Of a stretch of DNA of 64,000 nucleotides, positions 1 to 8,000 are shown piece after piece. Made by a program: the position numbers and the translations under genes. Below the pieces are notes generated by a model, which saw only the letters and a program-made list of their open reading frames with translations, was not told where the DNA came from and did no database searches. Source of the DNA: Photobacterium leiognathi (lineage in GTDB: Bacteria > Pseudomonadota > Gammaproteobacteria > Enterobacterales > Vibrionaceae). Position 1 is the stretch's first letter. Each line of letters starts with the position of its first letter. Where the stretch lies: the NCBI RefSeq assembly GCF_030685535.1, contig NZ_CP131601.1, positions 2,232,001 to 2,296,000 of the forward strand, in the 5' to 3' direction.

Positions 1-318
1 ACCAGTGTGATGCCCGTTTTACTATTACGTGATTTGGGATTAGCGCTGAAGAATTGTAATGCGCAAATTGCCTTTATCACTAACCTTGATAAAGAGCATG
101 GACCTGCAGGTAAAATGTCACTTGAAACCATGTTGCACTGGTGTGAGCGTGCAATGAATGGACGCAAAATTGATACTATTATAACAGATAAACCTCAACC
201 TGAATTAGCGCAGAGGTTTAACCTACAAATCGAAGATCTTGCGTCCAATAATCATGAATGGCGACATGATCGAGATAAATTAAAGCATGCGATTGATAAG
301 CTCATTGCTTCCCGCTAA
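1..318 (+). CDS. yvcK: YvcK/CofD-family protein, C-terminal part
   Basis: The reading frame is open from the first base, so the gene starts upstream of the window and only about the last 105 residues are seen. The fragment contains the stretch NLDKEHGPAGKMSLETML followed by a helical tail, which fits the C-terminal part of the YvcK/CofD-like (gluconeogenesis factor, UDP-GlcNAc-binding) family. Members of this family sit next to luxU-luxO in Vibrionaceae, which supports the call. Its last 39 bases overlap the end of the convergent luxU gene. The call rests on a partial sequence and on synteny. Confidence 0.7.
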   Translation, partial: TSVMPVLLLRDLGLALKNCNAQIAFITNLDKEHGPAGKMSLETMLHWCERAMNGRKIDTIITDKPQPELAQRFNLQIEDLASNNHEWRHDRDKLKHAIDKLIASR

Positions 319-639
319 TTGCTTATACTCAACAACCATACCTTCGACCATTTGTCTAAATTCAGACAAATGGTCAATCATCCAATCATCTTGACCTTGC
401 TTAACACGATACTCACATTCTTGTGCCATTAACGCTAAATCATCAGCACCAAAACTGGCAGCACTACTTTTGATTGCGTGGCTGATCTCACCAATCTGAT
501 CAACAGAAGGATGGTTAGATAACTGTTTTGAGTATTGCTCTAGCTCATCGCTAAACACGTTCAGTAATAAAGATACGGTATCTTCACCGACTTCATCTGC
601 AAGGCGCTTTATCGTTTCAGAATTTATCGTTGTTGCCAT
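280..639 (-). CDS. luxU: LuxU, phosphorelay histidine phosphotransfer protein
   Basis: A 119-residue single HPt domain protein. In quorum sensing it carries phosphate from the hybrid sensor kinases (LuxN/LuxQ type) to LuxO. The phospho-accepting histidine lies in the motif ISHAIKSSAASFGAD, typical of HPt helices, and the length matches the family. The start ATG directly follows the luxO stop (TAAATG), so the two genes are translationally coupled, with a GGGAGATGGA Shine-Dalgarno-like stretch inside the luxO end. The 3' end overlaps the convergent yvcK tail. Identity is well supported by the luxO-luxU pair. Confidence 0.93.
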   Translation of the reverse strand: MATTINSETIKRLADEVGEDTVSLLLNVFSDELEQYSKQLSNHPSVDQIGEISHAIKSSAASFGADDLALMAQECEYRVKQGQDDWMIDHLSEFRQMVEGMVVEYKQLAGSNELINRML

Positions 640-2094
640 TTAATCCATCTCCCTACCACTGGCGTTGTTTTCTTGCCAAGACTGTAATTTGCGATAAATC
701 GTTGACGGGCTAACTTCTAATAAACCCGCAGCTCTTGGAATATTGCCATCACAAGCGTCAATTGCCCACTGTATCGCTCTTTTTTCCACTACCCAGAGCG
801 GCTCTATTTTATTTTTCTGATGATCATGTGAATAGATGGATGCATCAGCAACGCTTTTTTCGCGTTCTTTATCAGGAATTGCTCTAGAATGAGATGCAAG
901 TTCTACGCCGTTAATTGCATTGATTGGCGGAGGTACCATTTCAAGTTTCACTTCATCGCCAGTGTTTAAAACCACAATATTGCGTATTACATTTTGTAGT
1001 TCACGGACATTACCCGGCCAAGAATAAGACTCAAATAGTCGTAGAACAGGCTCAGAGAAACGACTAAAACTTTTCCCCTCTTCTAACGACATTAATCCCA
1101 ATAACGCGTGAGCAATTTCGATAATATCTCCACCACGTTCTCTTAATGGTGGCAGTGAGATAGGAATGACATGAAGACGATAGTATAAATCTTCACGAAA
1201 ACGCCCTTCTTGTACTTCTTCCCAAGGGTTACGATTCGTTGCACAAACAAAACGGACATCAACGTTACTTACTTTTGATGAACCTACTTTTTGATAAGTA
1301 CCTGTTTGGATGAATCGCAGTAGCTTACTTTGCAGATCAAGATCCATTTCACACAGTTCATCGAGCATCAAGGTACCATTGTGTGCCATCTCAACCGCAC
1401 CTTGTCGTTCAGTCGATGCACCGGTAAATGCCCCTTTAACATGACCGAATAACTCACTTTCAATCAGATCTTTAGGTATTGCCGCACAGTTAAGTGCGAT
1501 AAAAGGCTTATCGTGACGAGGGCTCGCAGCATGGATCGCTTCTGCACAGACTTCTTTACCTGTACCACTTTCCCCCGTAATAAAGACTGTCGCCTTACTT
1601 GATGCAGCGGATTCAATAACACGGTAAACCGCCTGCATGGGTAAACTGTTACCAATAAAACCTTGATATTGAGCGCCTTCAGATTGTTTAGACTGGTTAC
1701 TCGCGTGAGATTTATTTTCTGCTTTAAGGACTTTATTTACAGTGATACGCAGCCGATCGGCTTCACAAGGTTTAATTAAGAAATCCTGCGCGCCATATCG
1801 AATCGCTTCCACGGCTATATCGATTGAACCGTGGGCGGTCATGATCACAACAGGAATATTACCGTGATCTTTTCTTACTCGCTCAAGTACCTCCATGCCG
1901 GTCATATCAGGTAAACGCAGATCTAATAAAATTAAATCCGGAATAATATCTTGAATAAAGCTCAGTGCTTCTTTACCTGTACCCACGATGCTTACATTAA
2001 GCCCAAGGGGATTTAAGTAAGATTTGTACAAGGCAGCAACTGACGCTGTATCTTCAACCATTAAGACTTGGCGTTGCTGTGCTCTGCTTTCCAT
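640..2094 (-). CDS. luxO: LuxO, sigma-54-dependent quorum-sensing response regulator
   Basis: 484 residues in three domains: an N-terminal receiver (phospho-accepting Asp about residue 58 in [13 protein letters not shown]), a central AAA+ sigma-54 activator domain (Walker A GESGTGKE, sigma-54 contact loop GAFTGA), and a C-terminal Fis-type HTH ([20 protein letters not shown]). At low cell density phospho-LuxO activates the Qrr small RNAs. I chose the ATG at 2094 because GGGAGGAG lies just upstream; a TTG four codons earlier overlaps that Shine-Dalgarno and is unlikely. Its target, qrr1, lies divergently upstream. Confidence 0.96.
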   Translation of the reverse strand: MESRAQQRQVLMVEDTASVAALYKSYLNPLGLNVSIVGTGKEALSFIQDIIPDLILLDLRLPDMTGMEVLERVRKDHGNIPVVIMTAHGSIDIAVEAIRYGAQDFLIKPCEADRLRITVNKVLKAENKSHASNQSKQSEGAQYQGFIGNSLPMQAVYRVIESAASSKATVFITGESGTGKEVCAEAIHAASPRHDKPFIALNCAAIPKDLIESELFGHVKGAFTGASTERQGAVEMAHNGTLMLDELCEMDLDLQSKLLRFIQTGTYQKVGSSKVSNVDVRFVCATNRNPWEEVQEGRFREDLYYRLHVIPISLPPLRERGGDIIEIAHALLGLMSLEEGKSFSRFSEPVLRLFESYSWPGNVRELQNVIRNIVVLNTGDEVKLEMVPPPINAINGVELASHSRAIPDKEREKSVADASIYSHDHQKNKIEPLWVVEKRAIQWAIDACDGNIPRAAGLLEVSPSTIYRKLQSWQENNASGREMD

Positions 2095-2199
2095 TGCTCC
2101 TCCCAAAATAAGCCCCTTAAACTAATTGTAATCAATAGAAAAAATTATGGGGGATAGATTTCTCTTTTTTCTATAATCGCATATTGAATTGCAAATTGA

Positions 2200-2243
2200 T
2201 TCGCATTTTGCGAAAAATAGTCTTTTATTGTGCAGTAGCGCAA
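2200..2243 (+). promoter_or_regulatory. Candidate LuxO upstream activating sites
   Basis: Two palindromes lie upstream of the qrr1 sigma-54 promoter. TTCGCATTTTGCGAA (2200-2214) is perfect around a TTT centre. TTGTGCAGTAGCGCAA (2228-2243) is nearly perfect. Both resemble the TTGCA-N3-TGCAA form known for LuxO sites, and their distance (about 65-110 bp before the -24 box) is usual for enhancer-bound activators. They also lie between luxO and qrr1, so they could take part in luxO autoregulation. Binding is inferred. Confidence 0.6.
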
Positions 2244-2308
2244 ACAAAAAAATGCTACTCAAATACAGTAAAAATAAGGAATTAGAAAAAAAATGAAAGA
2301 AATTAAAG

Positions 2309-2325
2309 TTGGCACGCTATCTGCT
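2309..2325 (+). promoter_or_regulatory. Sigma-54 (-24/-12) promoter of qrr1
   Basis: TTGGCACGCTATCTGCT matches the sigma-54 pattern TGGCACG-N4-TTGCW, with one change (CTGC for TTGC). The GC of the -12 box is at 2323-2324, which places transcription start near 2336, where the Qrr sequence begins. Sigma-54 promoters with distal LuxO sites are the known control of qrr genes. Confidence 0.85.
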
Positions 2326-2335
2326 TTATATGACA

Positions 2336-2441
2336 TGACTCTAAAATTTAGAGTCAACCTAGCCAACTGACGTTGTTTGTGGATTTTTTCACTAAAACAA
2401 TGACGCCAACCGAAACTCATTTCTCGGTTGGCTTTTTTTTT
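2336..2441 (+). ncRNA. qrr1: Qrr1 quorum regulatory small RNA
   Basis: About 105 nt. The 5' stem-loop is GACTCTAAAATTTAGAGTC. It is followed by the strongly conserved Qrr target-pairing core CTAGCCAACTGACGTTGTT, then a G+U-rich loop region, and ends in a 9-bp GC-rich hairpin with a U run. Qrr RNAs act with Hfq to repress the luxR-type master regulator mRNA at low cell density. The position between luxO and uvrB is that of the qrr1 gene in Aliivibrio, Vibrio and Photobacterium. The start is inferred from the promoter, the end from the terminator. Confidence 0.93.
2405..2441 (+). terminator. Intrinsic terminator of qrr1
   Basis: GCCAACCGA and TCGGTTGGC form a perfect 9-bp stem around a short loop, followed by nine T residues. 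This is the conserved 3' end of Qrr RNAs. Confidence 0.93.
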
Positions 2442-2447
2442 GCCAAA

Positions 2448-2476
2448 ATTCTCACTCTAGGCAGCAAAGTGAGAAT
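2448..2476 (-). terminator. Hairpin downstream of uvrB
   Basis: ATTCTCACT and AGTGAGAAT pair perfectly over 9 bp with an 11-nt loop, just past the uvrB stop and before the qrr1 terminator. Only TTTTGG follows on the uvrB strand, so termination strength is uncertain. Confidence 0.5.
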
Positions 2477-2492
2477 CAACAAAGAAAGGAAG

Positions 2493-4520
2493 TTAGCTAT
2501 TTGCGATAAATTGCTCTCTTAACTTTTGGATCTTATCTCGAGTTTCAGCGGCTTGTTCAAATTCAAGATTCTGTGCAAAATCATACATTTGCTTTTCTAA
2601 CGCTTGAATTTGTGACTCTAACTGCTGAGGTGTCAATGTTGAATAAGTGCCTTTCGTTTCAGCGACTTTATGAAGATCTGCCGCTCTATTGCGTGATTTA
2701 GCGCGAGGGTTAGTACCGCCCAACTCCAGAATATCACCGATTTTCTTGTTCAGTTTTTGAGGTGTAATACCGTGTTTAAGGTTATATTCCGTTTGTTTCT
2801 CACGACGACGCTGAGTTTCATTGATTGCACGCTCCATTGAACCCGTAATGCGATCCCCATAGAGAATTGCTTTACCTTCAATATTTCGAGCGGCACGACC
2901 AATAGTCTGGATCAAAGAGCGTTCAGAACGTAAGAAACCTTCTTTATCAGCATCTAAAATCGCTACTAACGAGACTTCTGGCATATCTAAGCCTTCTCGT
3001 AACAAGTTAATGCCCACTAACACGTCAAACTCACCTAAACGCAAATCACGTATGATCTCAACCCGTTCAACTGTATCGATATCAGAGTGCAGATAACGAA
3101 CTTTCACACCATGTTCTGTAAGATATTCCGTTAAATCCTCAGCCATACGTTTGGTTAAAGTTGTCACTAACACACGTTCATTTTTTGCCTCTCTAATATG
3201 AATTTCAGAGAGCAAATCATCAACCTGGGTTGCTACAGGACGTACTTCAATTTCAGGATCAAGCAAACCTGTAGGACGGACAACCTGCTCTGCAATATCA
3301 TTACTCGATTTCTCAAGCTCATAATTACCAGGCGTTGCTGAAACGTAAATAGTTTGAGGTGCTAAAGACTCAAACTCTTCAAATTTCATAGGTCGGTTAT
3401 CGAGCGCTGATGGCAAACGAAAGCCATATTCCACTAAATTTTCTTTACGTGAACGGTCACCACGGTACATAGCACCGATTTGTGAAACAGTAACGTGGGA
3501 TTCATCAATGATCAGTAAACCATCAGCAGGTAAGTAATCAAATAAAGTTGGTGGCGGCTCACCCTCAGCTCGACCACTGAGATAACGTGAATAGTTTTCG
3601 ATACCAGAACAGAAGCCCAGCTCGTTCATCATCTCAATATCAAACTGAGTTCGCTGGCTAATACGCTGCTCTTCGACCAATTTATTATTAGAAATAAACT
3701 GCTCTTTACGAACAATAAGCTCTTTTTTGATCCCTTCTATTGCCTCTAGAATTTTTTCACGAGGTGTCACGTAGTGGGTTTTAGGATAAATGGTTGTTCT
3801 AGGTAGATCTCGTTGGATCACACTGCCTGTTAACGGATCAAAAGAAGATATACATTCCACCTCATCATCAAAAAGCTCTAAACGAATCGCTTCTTTTTCA
3901 GATTCTGCGGGGAAAATATCAATCACTTCACCACGAACACGGAATGTACCCCGCTCAAACGCCACATCATTACGTGTGTATTGCAACTCAGCCAAGCGAC
4001 GCAGAATATCTCGCTGATCTAAAAAATCACCACGACGAACATGCAGCATCATTTTAAGGTAAGAATCAGGATCACCTAAACCATAGATAGCTGATACTGA
4101 GGCAATAATAATAACGTCACGACGCTCCATTAGTGCTTTAGTCGCAGACAGTCGCATTTGCTCAATATGCGCATTCACCGAAGCATCTTTTTCGATAAAG
4201 GTATCAGTAGTAGGTACGTACGCTTCAGGTTGGTAGTAATCGTAATAAGATACGAAATACTCAACCGCATTATTAGGAAAGAATTCTTTCATCTCACCAT
4301 ACAATTGCGCAGCCAAGGTTTTATTTGGAGCAAGGATTAATGTTGGCCGATTAGCTTGAGCGATAACATTAGCCACAGTGAATGTTTTACCCGAGCCCGT
4401 AACCCCAAGTAATGTTTGATGTGCAAGCCCTGAATCAAGTCCATCTACCAGCTGTTCAATCGCTGTCGGTTGATCACCGGAGGGAGAATATTCAGAAGCG
4501 AGAGAAAAAAGGTCGCTCAT
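2493..4520 (-). CDS. uvrB: UvrB, excinuclease ABC subunit B
   Basis: 675 residues, the usual UvrB length. UvrB is the damage-verifying helicase-like subunit of nucleotide excision repair: it is loaded by UvrA and then recruits UvrC. Visible features are Walker A GVTGSGKT near residue 40, the beta-hairpin [12 protein letters not shown] near residue 93, the DESH box, helicase motif [10 protein letters not shown], and the C-terminal UVR domain ([22 protein letters not shown]) that contacts UvrC. No clear CTGT-N8-ACAG LexA box was found upstream, unlike in E. coli. The qrr1/luxO neighbourhood is normal for Vibrionaceae. Confidence 0.98.
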   Translation of the reverse strand: MSDLFSLASEYSPSGDQPTAIEQLVDGLDSGLAHQTLLGVTGSGKTFTVANVIAQANRPTLILAPNKTLAAQLYGEMKEFFPNNAVEYFVSYYDYYQPEAYVPTTDTFIEKDASVNAHIEQMRLSATKALMERRDVIIIASVSAIYGLGDPDSYLKMMLHVRRGDFLDQRDILRRLAELQYTRNDVAFERGTFRVRGEVIDIFPAESEKEAIRLELFDDEVECISSFDPLTGSVIQRDLPRTTIYPKTHYVTPREKILEAIEGIKKELIVRKEQFISNNKLVEEQRISQRTQFDIEMMNELGFCSGIENYSRYLSGRAEGEPPPTLFDYLPADGLLIIDESHVTVSQIGAMYRGDRSRKENLVEYGFRLPSALDNRPMKFEEFESLAPQTIYVSATPGNYELEKSSNDIAEQVVRPTGLLDPEIEVRPVATQVDDLLSEIHIREAKNERVLVTTLTKRMAEDLTEYLTEHGVKVRYLHSDIDTVERVEIIRDLRLGEFDVLVGINLLREGLDMPEVSLVAILDADKEGFLRSERSLIQTIGRAARNIEGKAILYGDRITGSMERAINETQRRREKQTEYNLKHGITPQKLNKKIGDILELGGTNPRAKSRNRAADLHKVAETKGTYSTLTPQQLESQIQALEKQMYDFAQNLEFEQAAETRDKIQKLREQFIANS

Positions 4521-4625
4521 AATTCATATCCAACAATAAATAACTGTTTACATTGTGGATAGACGCTTTGTAATGTCAACAACAGAAGTGATAGTTAAAG
4601 AAGCTAAATGACAGATAAAAAAATA

Positions 4626-4751
4626 GCTTCAATATTAGTTTAACCACATAGCGAGTTTGAACACCAAACATCACTCACTATATAGAGACCACAACTATTA
4701 ACACATTAGGTTAATAGCCCCCTTTGGGTCTTAACTAACTAATATTGAAGC
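4626..4751. repeat. 15-bp perfect inverted repeat spaced by 96 bp
   Basis: GCTTCAATATTAGTT (4626-4640) and its exact reverse complement (4737-4751) flank about 96 bp of non-coding DNA. It could be the stem of a long hairpin RNA or the footprint of a small lost element. No coding region lies between the arms. Confidence 0.75.
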
Positions 4752-5497
4752 GAAAACAATATTACATTGTTACTAGCTAACTTGAACTTTACGCATGACG
4801 TTAAGCTAAATTTGACGTGTAGAGCATTAAGTCCCCTTATCTTAATGAATAAGTTTAAAGACCTGACTCGAATCCAGGAACTTAATGTTGGCTGCATGAT
4901 AATGCGAAGAATTGAGGAGGTAAAAGTCACCACGTGAATATAAATAAGAGATAAATACACCAGAGTTATATATCATTCTGAAATTCAGAATTTCACGAAT
5001 AAAAACACTGTATAAATAACGATAGTACGATGATAAATAAGACAATTAATACTATTACTTCACTATGACTAAATTCACCTATTAGCTAGATGTTAAAAAA
5101 AATCAGACTTTTTTTATCTCTTTTTATGAAATTATTATCCAAAGAACGAAATTCTTATGAAAATCTGCCTGAGATCAATTGACCGATAAAGTTGATCAAC
5201 GTATTATGCATCTCCTCCTTGAAACATATAGATTTCATTTTTTTAACCCAATAAAAACATGCAATCGTAAATATTTACATCCACAGCTTATCCCATTCTC
5301 GCTTAAAAATTAAACACAGCCTCGTTTTGGTAGCATTTTATACCTTTCTATAATCAACAAACTCTATTGATATTATTTAACTCAATAATAGTTGTTGAAA
5401 TTAGTGCACTTTTATTCGGTATTTTATGAATCCATTGAATCTTGATTCATACCCCAATGTCATTAGATAGTGAGTTTATAAGGTAAAATCAACACAC

Positions 5498-5520
5498 TTA
5501 TCCACAGTTTTTGTGGATAA
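5498..5520. promoter_or_regulatory. Two facing DnaA-box consensus sequences
   Basis: TTATCCACA (5498-5506) and TGTGGATAA (5512-5520) are both perfect matches to the DnaA box TTWTNCACA, in opposite orientation, 5 bp apart. A degenerate copy (TGTGGATAG) lies near the uvrB start at about 4554. DnaA-binding clusters outside oriC can titrate or reactivate DnaA. Here only the sequence match is seen. Confidence 0.5.
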
Positions 5521-5642
5521 CTAGCCTAACATCACGTGTTTACTAGGATTGTAAAAATCAAGAATTATTTTATATGAGCGATAGTGCTTATATGAATGAT
5601 TTGTGATTAAACGTAGTTTCGTTTCTAGATCCTCGCTAACAA

Positions 5643-5667
5643 AAAAGCCAGCATGATGCTGACTTTT
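5643..5667 (-). terminator. Terminator of pepE
   Basis: Read on the minus strand, AAAAGTCAGC and GCTGGCTTTT pair around a 5-nt loop with a T run after the stem. It lies about 25 bp past the pepE stop. Confidence 0.8.
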
Positions 5668-5690
5668 CAAAAATAGCGCTAACTTAGTAA

Positions 5691-6431
5691 TTAACAGCTG
5701 ATTTCCATCATAAACTGGATATCTTGCTCTGCTTCAAAATAGACAGGCTCTTCACCATAACGGAATAGTTTTAATGGCTTACCATTCGCTGTGTGGTAGC
5801 TCAATTGCCCATCAAGAAGCTGTAGCCATGTGCCTTCTGGAATTCCCATAACAGGTTCATGCTGGTTTACTTCAAGGAACTCTTGAATACGCTCATCACG
5901 GGTTTCTCCCATATGACCTTCAACCGATGCTTCTAAATAGTGTGGATTAATTTGGAACGGCACAAAGTTCAATGAGGTCAATACCGCACTGGTTACAATC
6001 GGCATGTCATTCGTAGTTCGAATTGTTGGACATGCGATGTTAGTACCAGCACTCCAACCAATATAAGGAACGCCTTTTGCCAATACCGCTTTGCGTAATG
6101 GTCCAACTAAACCTAAATCATGTAATTTCTTATTTAACACCCAAGTGTTACCGCCACTTACAATAATACCTTCAGCTTGTTCAATGGCTTTTACAGGATC
6201 AGCAGCTTGATGGATACCCGTCGCAACACAATCAAGACCTAAACGATCAAACGTTGCTTGTATCATGGCAACACGATCATCATGACTAGAGCGAATGACT
6301 GCATATGGAATAACAAGAAAATGCTTTGCGCCTGTACGCTTTACTTGTTCAACAATTACATCGCCTGCAAATTCCATAACATGAGTGTTACCAGCGATTT
6401 TGCCATTACTCAGCAATAAAATATCCATCAT
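5691..6431 (-). CDS. pepE: PepE, dipeptidase E (alpha-aspartyl dipeptidase)
   Basis: 246 residues, peptidase family S51. The cytoplasmic serine enzyme cleaves dipeptides with N-terminal aspartate. The nucleophile is Ser127 in GWSAGTN and the catalytic His is about residue 164 in INPHYLE; SGGNTW (92-97) forms part of the active-site framework. Two adjacent ATG codons are possible starts (the second at 6428), both close behind AGGATG. It is a single-gene unit with its own terminator. Confidence 0.92.
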   Translation of the reverse strand: MMDILLLSNGKIAGNTHVMEFAGDVIVEQVKRTGAKHFLVIPYAVIRSSHDDRVAMIQATFDRLGLDCVATGIHQAADPVKAIEQAEGIIVSGGNTWVLNKKLHDLGLVGPLRKAVLAKGVPYIGWSAGTNIACPTIRTTNDMPIVTSAVLTSLNFVPFQINPHYLEASVEGHMGETRDERIQEFLEVNQHEPVMGIPEGTWLQLLDGQLSYHTANGKPLKLFRYGEEPVYFEAEQDIQFMMEISC

Positions 6432-6832
6432 CTACATCCTATTTTATTCGGTTAGGCCTACATCAAAATGATGCTCAGCAGTGCCCAGATATAAAACGAG
6501 GTTTAGGCTTCGTTTACAAGCTAATCAATCACATTTTCCGAAATCTTAACTCTACCCATAAACAATCAACTCAATAACTTATAAAAACACACCGTATAAA
6601 AACAACATCAATACAAGATCGAAACACACCAAGATCAAACAGGTAACAGTAAAATGGGTAACATCTGAACAAAAACGTGATATTAAGATAATAAATATAA
6701 TTAAAACTTATATTTCACCTGCGAAGTTTACGAAAAAAGCAATTATCGCTAAAACCCTACACTACAGGAGTTGTTATAACGGCGACAAAATCAGATAATG
6801 TCGGGATCTCTTGCAACAATAATGAAGCCAGT
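6432..6832. other. Promoter region between pepE and rsxA
   Basis: About 400 bp of AT-rich DNA between divergent genes. It must hold the promoters of pepE and of the rsx operon. I could not identify a convincing -35/-10 pair or operator. Confidence 0.4.
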
Positions 6833-7414
6833 ATGACTGAATACCTCCTACTACTCATCGGTACAGTGTTAGTTAACAACTTTGTACTGGTTAAATTTTT
6901 AGGCTTATGTCCTTTTATGGGCGTATCTAAAAAGTTAGAAACTGCTATCGGAATGGGCTTAGCGACAACCTTTGTGTTAACGCTTGCTTCTGTGTGTGCC
7001 TACCTTGTTGAAACTTACATCTTGGATCCGCTTGGGATTCAGTACTTACGCACACTTAGCTTTATTTTAGTTATTGCCGTTGTGGTGCAATTCACTGAAA
7101 TGGTCGTACATAAAACAAGCCCAACGCTTTATCGTTTATTAGGTATTTTCCTACCACTGATCACCACAAACTGTGCGGTGCTTGGTGTTGCCTTACTCAA
7201 TATCAATGAACGCCATAACTTCATCGAATCTGTGATTTACGGCTTTGGTGCAGCAGTGGGTTTCTCGCTTGTGCTTGTTTTATTTGCCTCTATGCGTGAA
7301 CGCATTGCTGCTGCAGACGTGCCAGAACCATTTAAAGGTGCATCAATTGCAATGATCACCGCAGGCTTAATGTCGCTTGCATTTATGGGCTTTACTGGAT
7401 TGGTGAAATTGTAA
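6833..7414 (+). CDS. rsxA: RsxA, membrane subunit of the Rsx/Rnf electron transport complex
   Basis: 193 residues with six hydrophobic segments; an integral inner-membrane protein homologous to RnfA and NqrE. The N-terminal stretch [19 protein letters not shown] and the later [15 protein letters not shown] are hallmarks; their cysteines bind a membrane iron-sulfur centre in this family. The complex couples NADH-ferredoxin electron flow to ion transport and in enterobacteria keeps SoxR reduced. It is the first gene of rsxABCDGE-nth, and its stop overlaps the rsxB start by one base. Confidence 0.97.
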   Translation: MTEYLLLLIGTVLVNNFVLVKFLGLCPFMGVSKKLETAIGMGLATTFVLTLASVCAYLVETYILDPLGIQYLRTLSFILVIAVVVQFTEMVVHKTSPTLYRLLGIFLPLITTNCAVLGVALLNINERHNFIESVIYGFGAAVGFSLVLVLFASMRERIAAADVPEPFKGASIAMITAGLMSLAFMGFTGLVKL

Positions 7415-7998
7415 TGAGCGGGATCCTTATCGCAGTCATTGCCGTTGCTGTTCTTGCTGCCATCTTCGGTATTATTTTAGGTTTTGCTTCCGTTAAGTTT
7501 AAAGTGGAAGCCGATCCTATCGTTGAGCAAATCGATGCCATCCTGCCACAAACGCAATGTGACCAATGTGGATACCCTGGTTGTCGTCCTTATGCTGAAG
7601 CGATAGCCAATGGTGATGTGATCAACAAGTGCCCTCCGGGTGGTCAAGTTACAATTGAAAAGCTAGCTGACTTAATGGGGGTTGATGTTCCAGATTCTGC
7701 TCCCGATGCAGAGAAAAGCGTAAAGAAAGTCGCCTTCATTCACGAAGACATGTGTATTGGTTGTACTAAATGTATTCAAGCATGTCCTGTCGATGCAATT
7801 GTCGGTGGCACTAAATCCATGCACACCGTTATCAAAGATGAATGTACAGGTTGTGATCTTTGCGTCTCTCCCTGCCCTACTGACTGTATAGAGATGATCC
7901 CAGTAGAAGAGACTCCTGATAACTGGAAATGGCAACTTAACCGCATTCCTGTCGTTAATGTCAGTGCAACACCGAACACAGAAAAGGTAGAGTCGTAG
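7414..7998 (+). CDS. rsxB: RsxB, iron-sulfur subunit of the Rsx/Rnf complex
   Basis: 194 residues. An N-terminal membrane anchor (about 1-27) is followed by a four-cysteine cluster motif (CDQCGYPGC then C about 17 residues on) and two 4Fe-4S ferredoxin motifs, [12 protein letters not shown] and [12 protein letters not shown]. It passes electrons within the complex. The ATG overlaps the rsxA stop (TAATG), which indicates translational coupling. Confidence 0.97.
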   Translation: MSGILIAVIAVAVLAAIFGIILGFASVKFKVEADPIVEQIDAILPQTQCDQCGYPGCRPYAEAIANGDVINKCPPGGQVTIEKLADLMGVDVPDSAPDAEKSVKKVAFIHEDMCIGCTKCIQACPVDAIVGGTKSMHTVIKDECTGCDLCVSPCPTDCIEMIPVEETPDNWKWQLNRIPVVNVSATPNTEKVES

Positions 7999-8000
7999 TC

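Larger units (their letters stand above)
4521..5690. other. AT-rich non-coding gap between uvrB and pepE
   Basis: About 1.17 kb without a convincing gene. Short open frames on the minus strand (60-75 codons) lack start signals and have low-complexity composition. The stretch holds a spaced 15-bp inverted repeat (4626-4751), a palindrome of two DnaA-type boxes (5498-5520) and the pepE terminator at its right end. No tRNA or riboswitch could be recognised. Confidence 0.6.

Noticed and set aside
4530..4600. LexA (SOS) box upstream of uvrB
   Set aside because: CTGT occurs at 4543 and ACAG at 4582, but the spacing does not make CTGT-N8-ACAG.
4850..4890. tRNA-like T-arm string (GACTCGAATCC and its complement)
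   Set aside because: No matching acceptor, D or anticodon arms could be laid out on either strand; the loop also does not fit the TTCRANY pattern.
4739..5045. Two minus-strand open frames of 67-73 codons
   Set aside because: They overlap each other, lack Shine-Dalgarno sequences, and have composition expected of AT-rich non-coding DNA.
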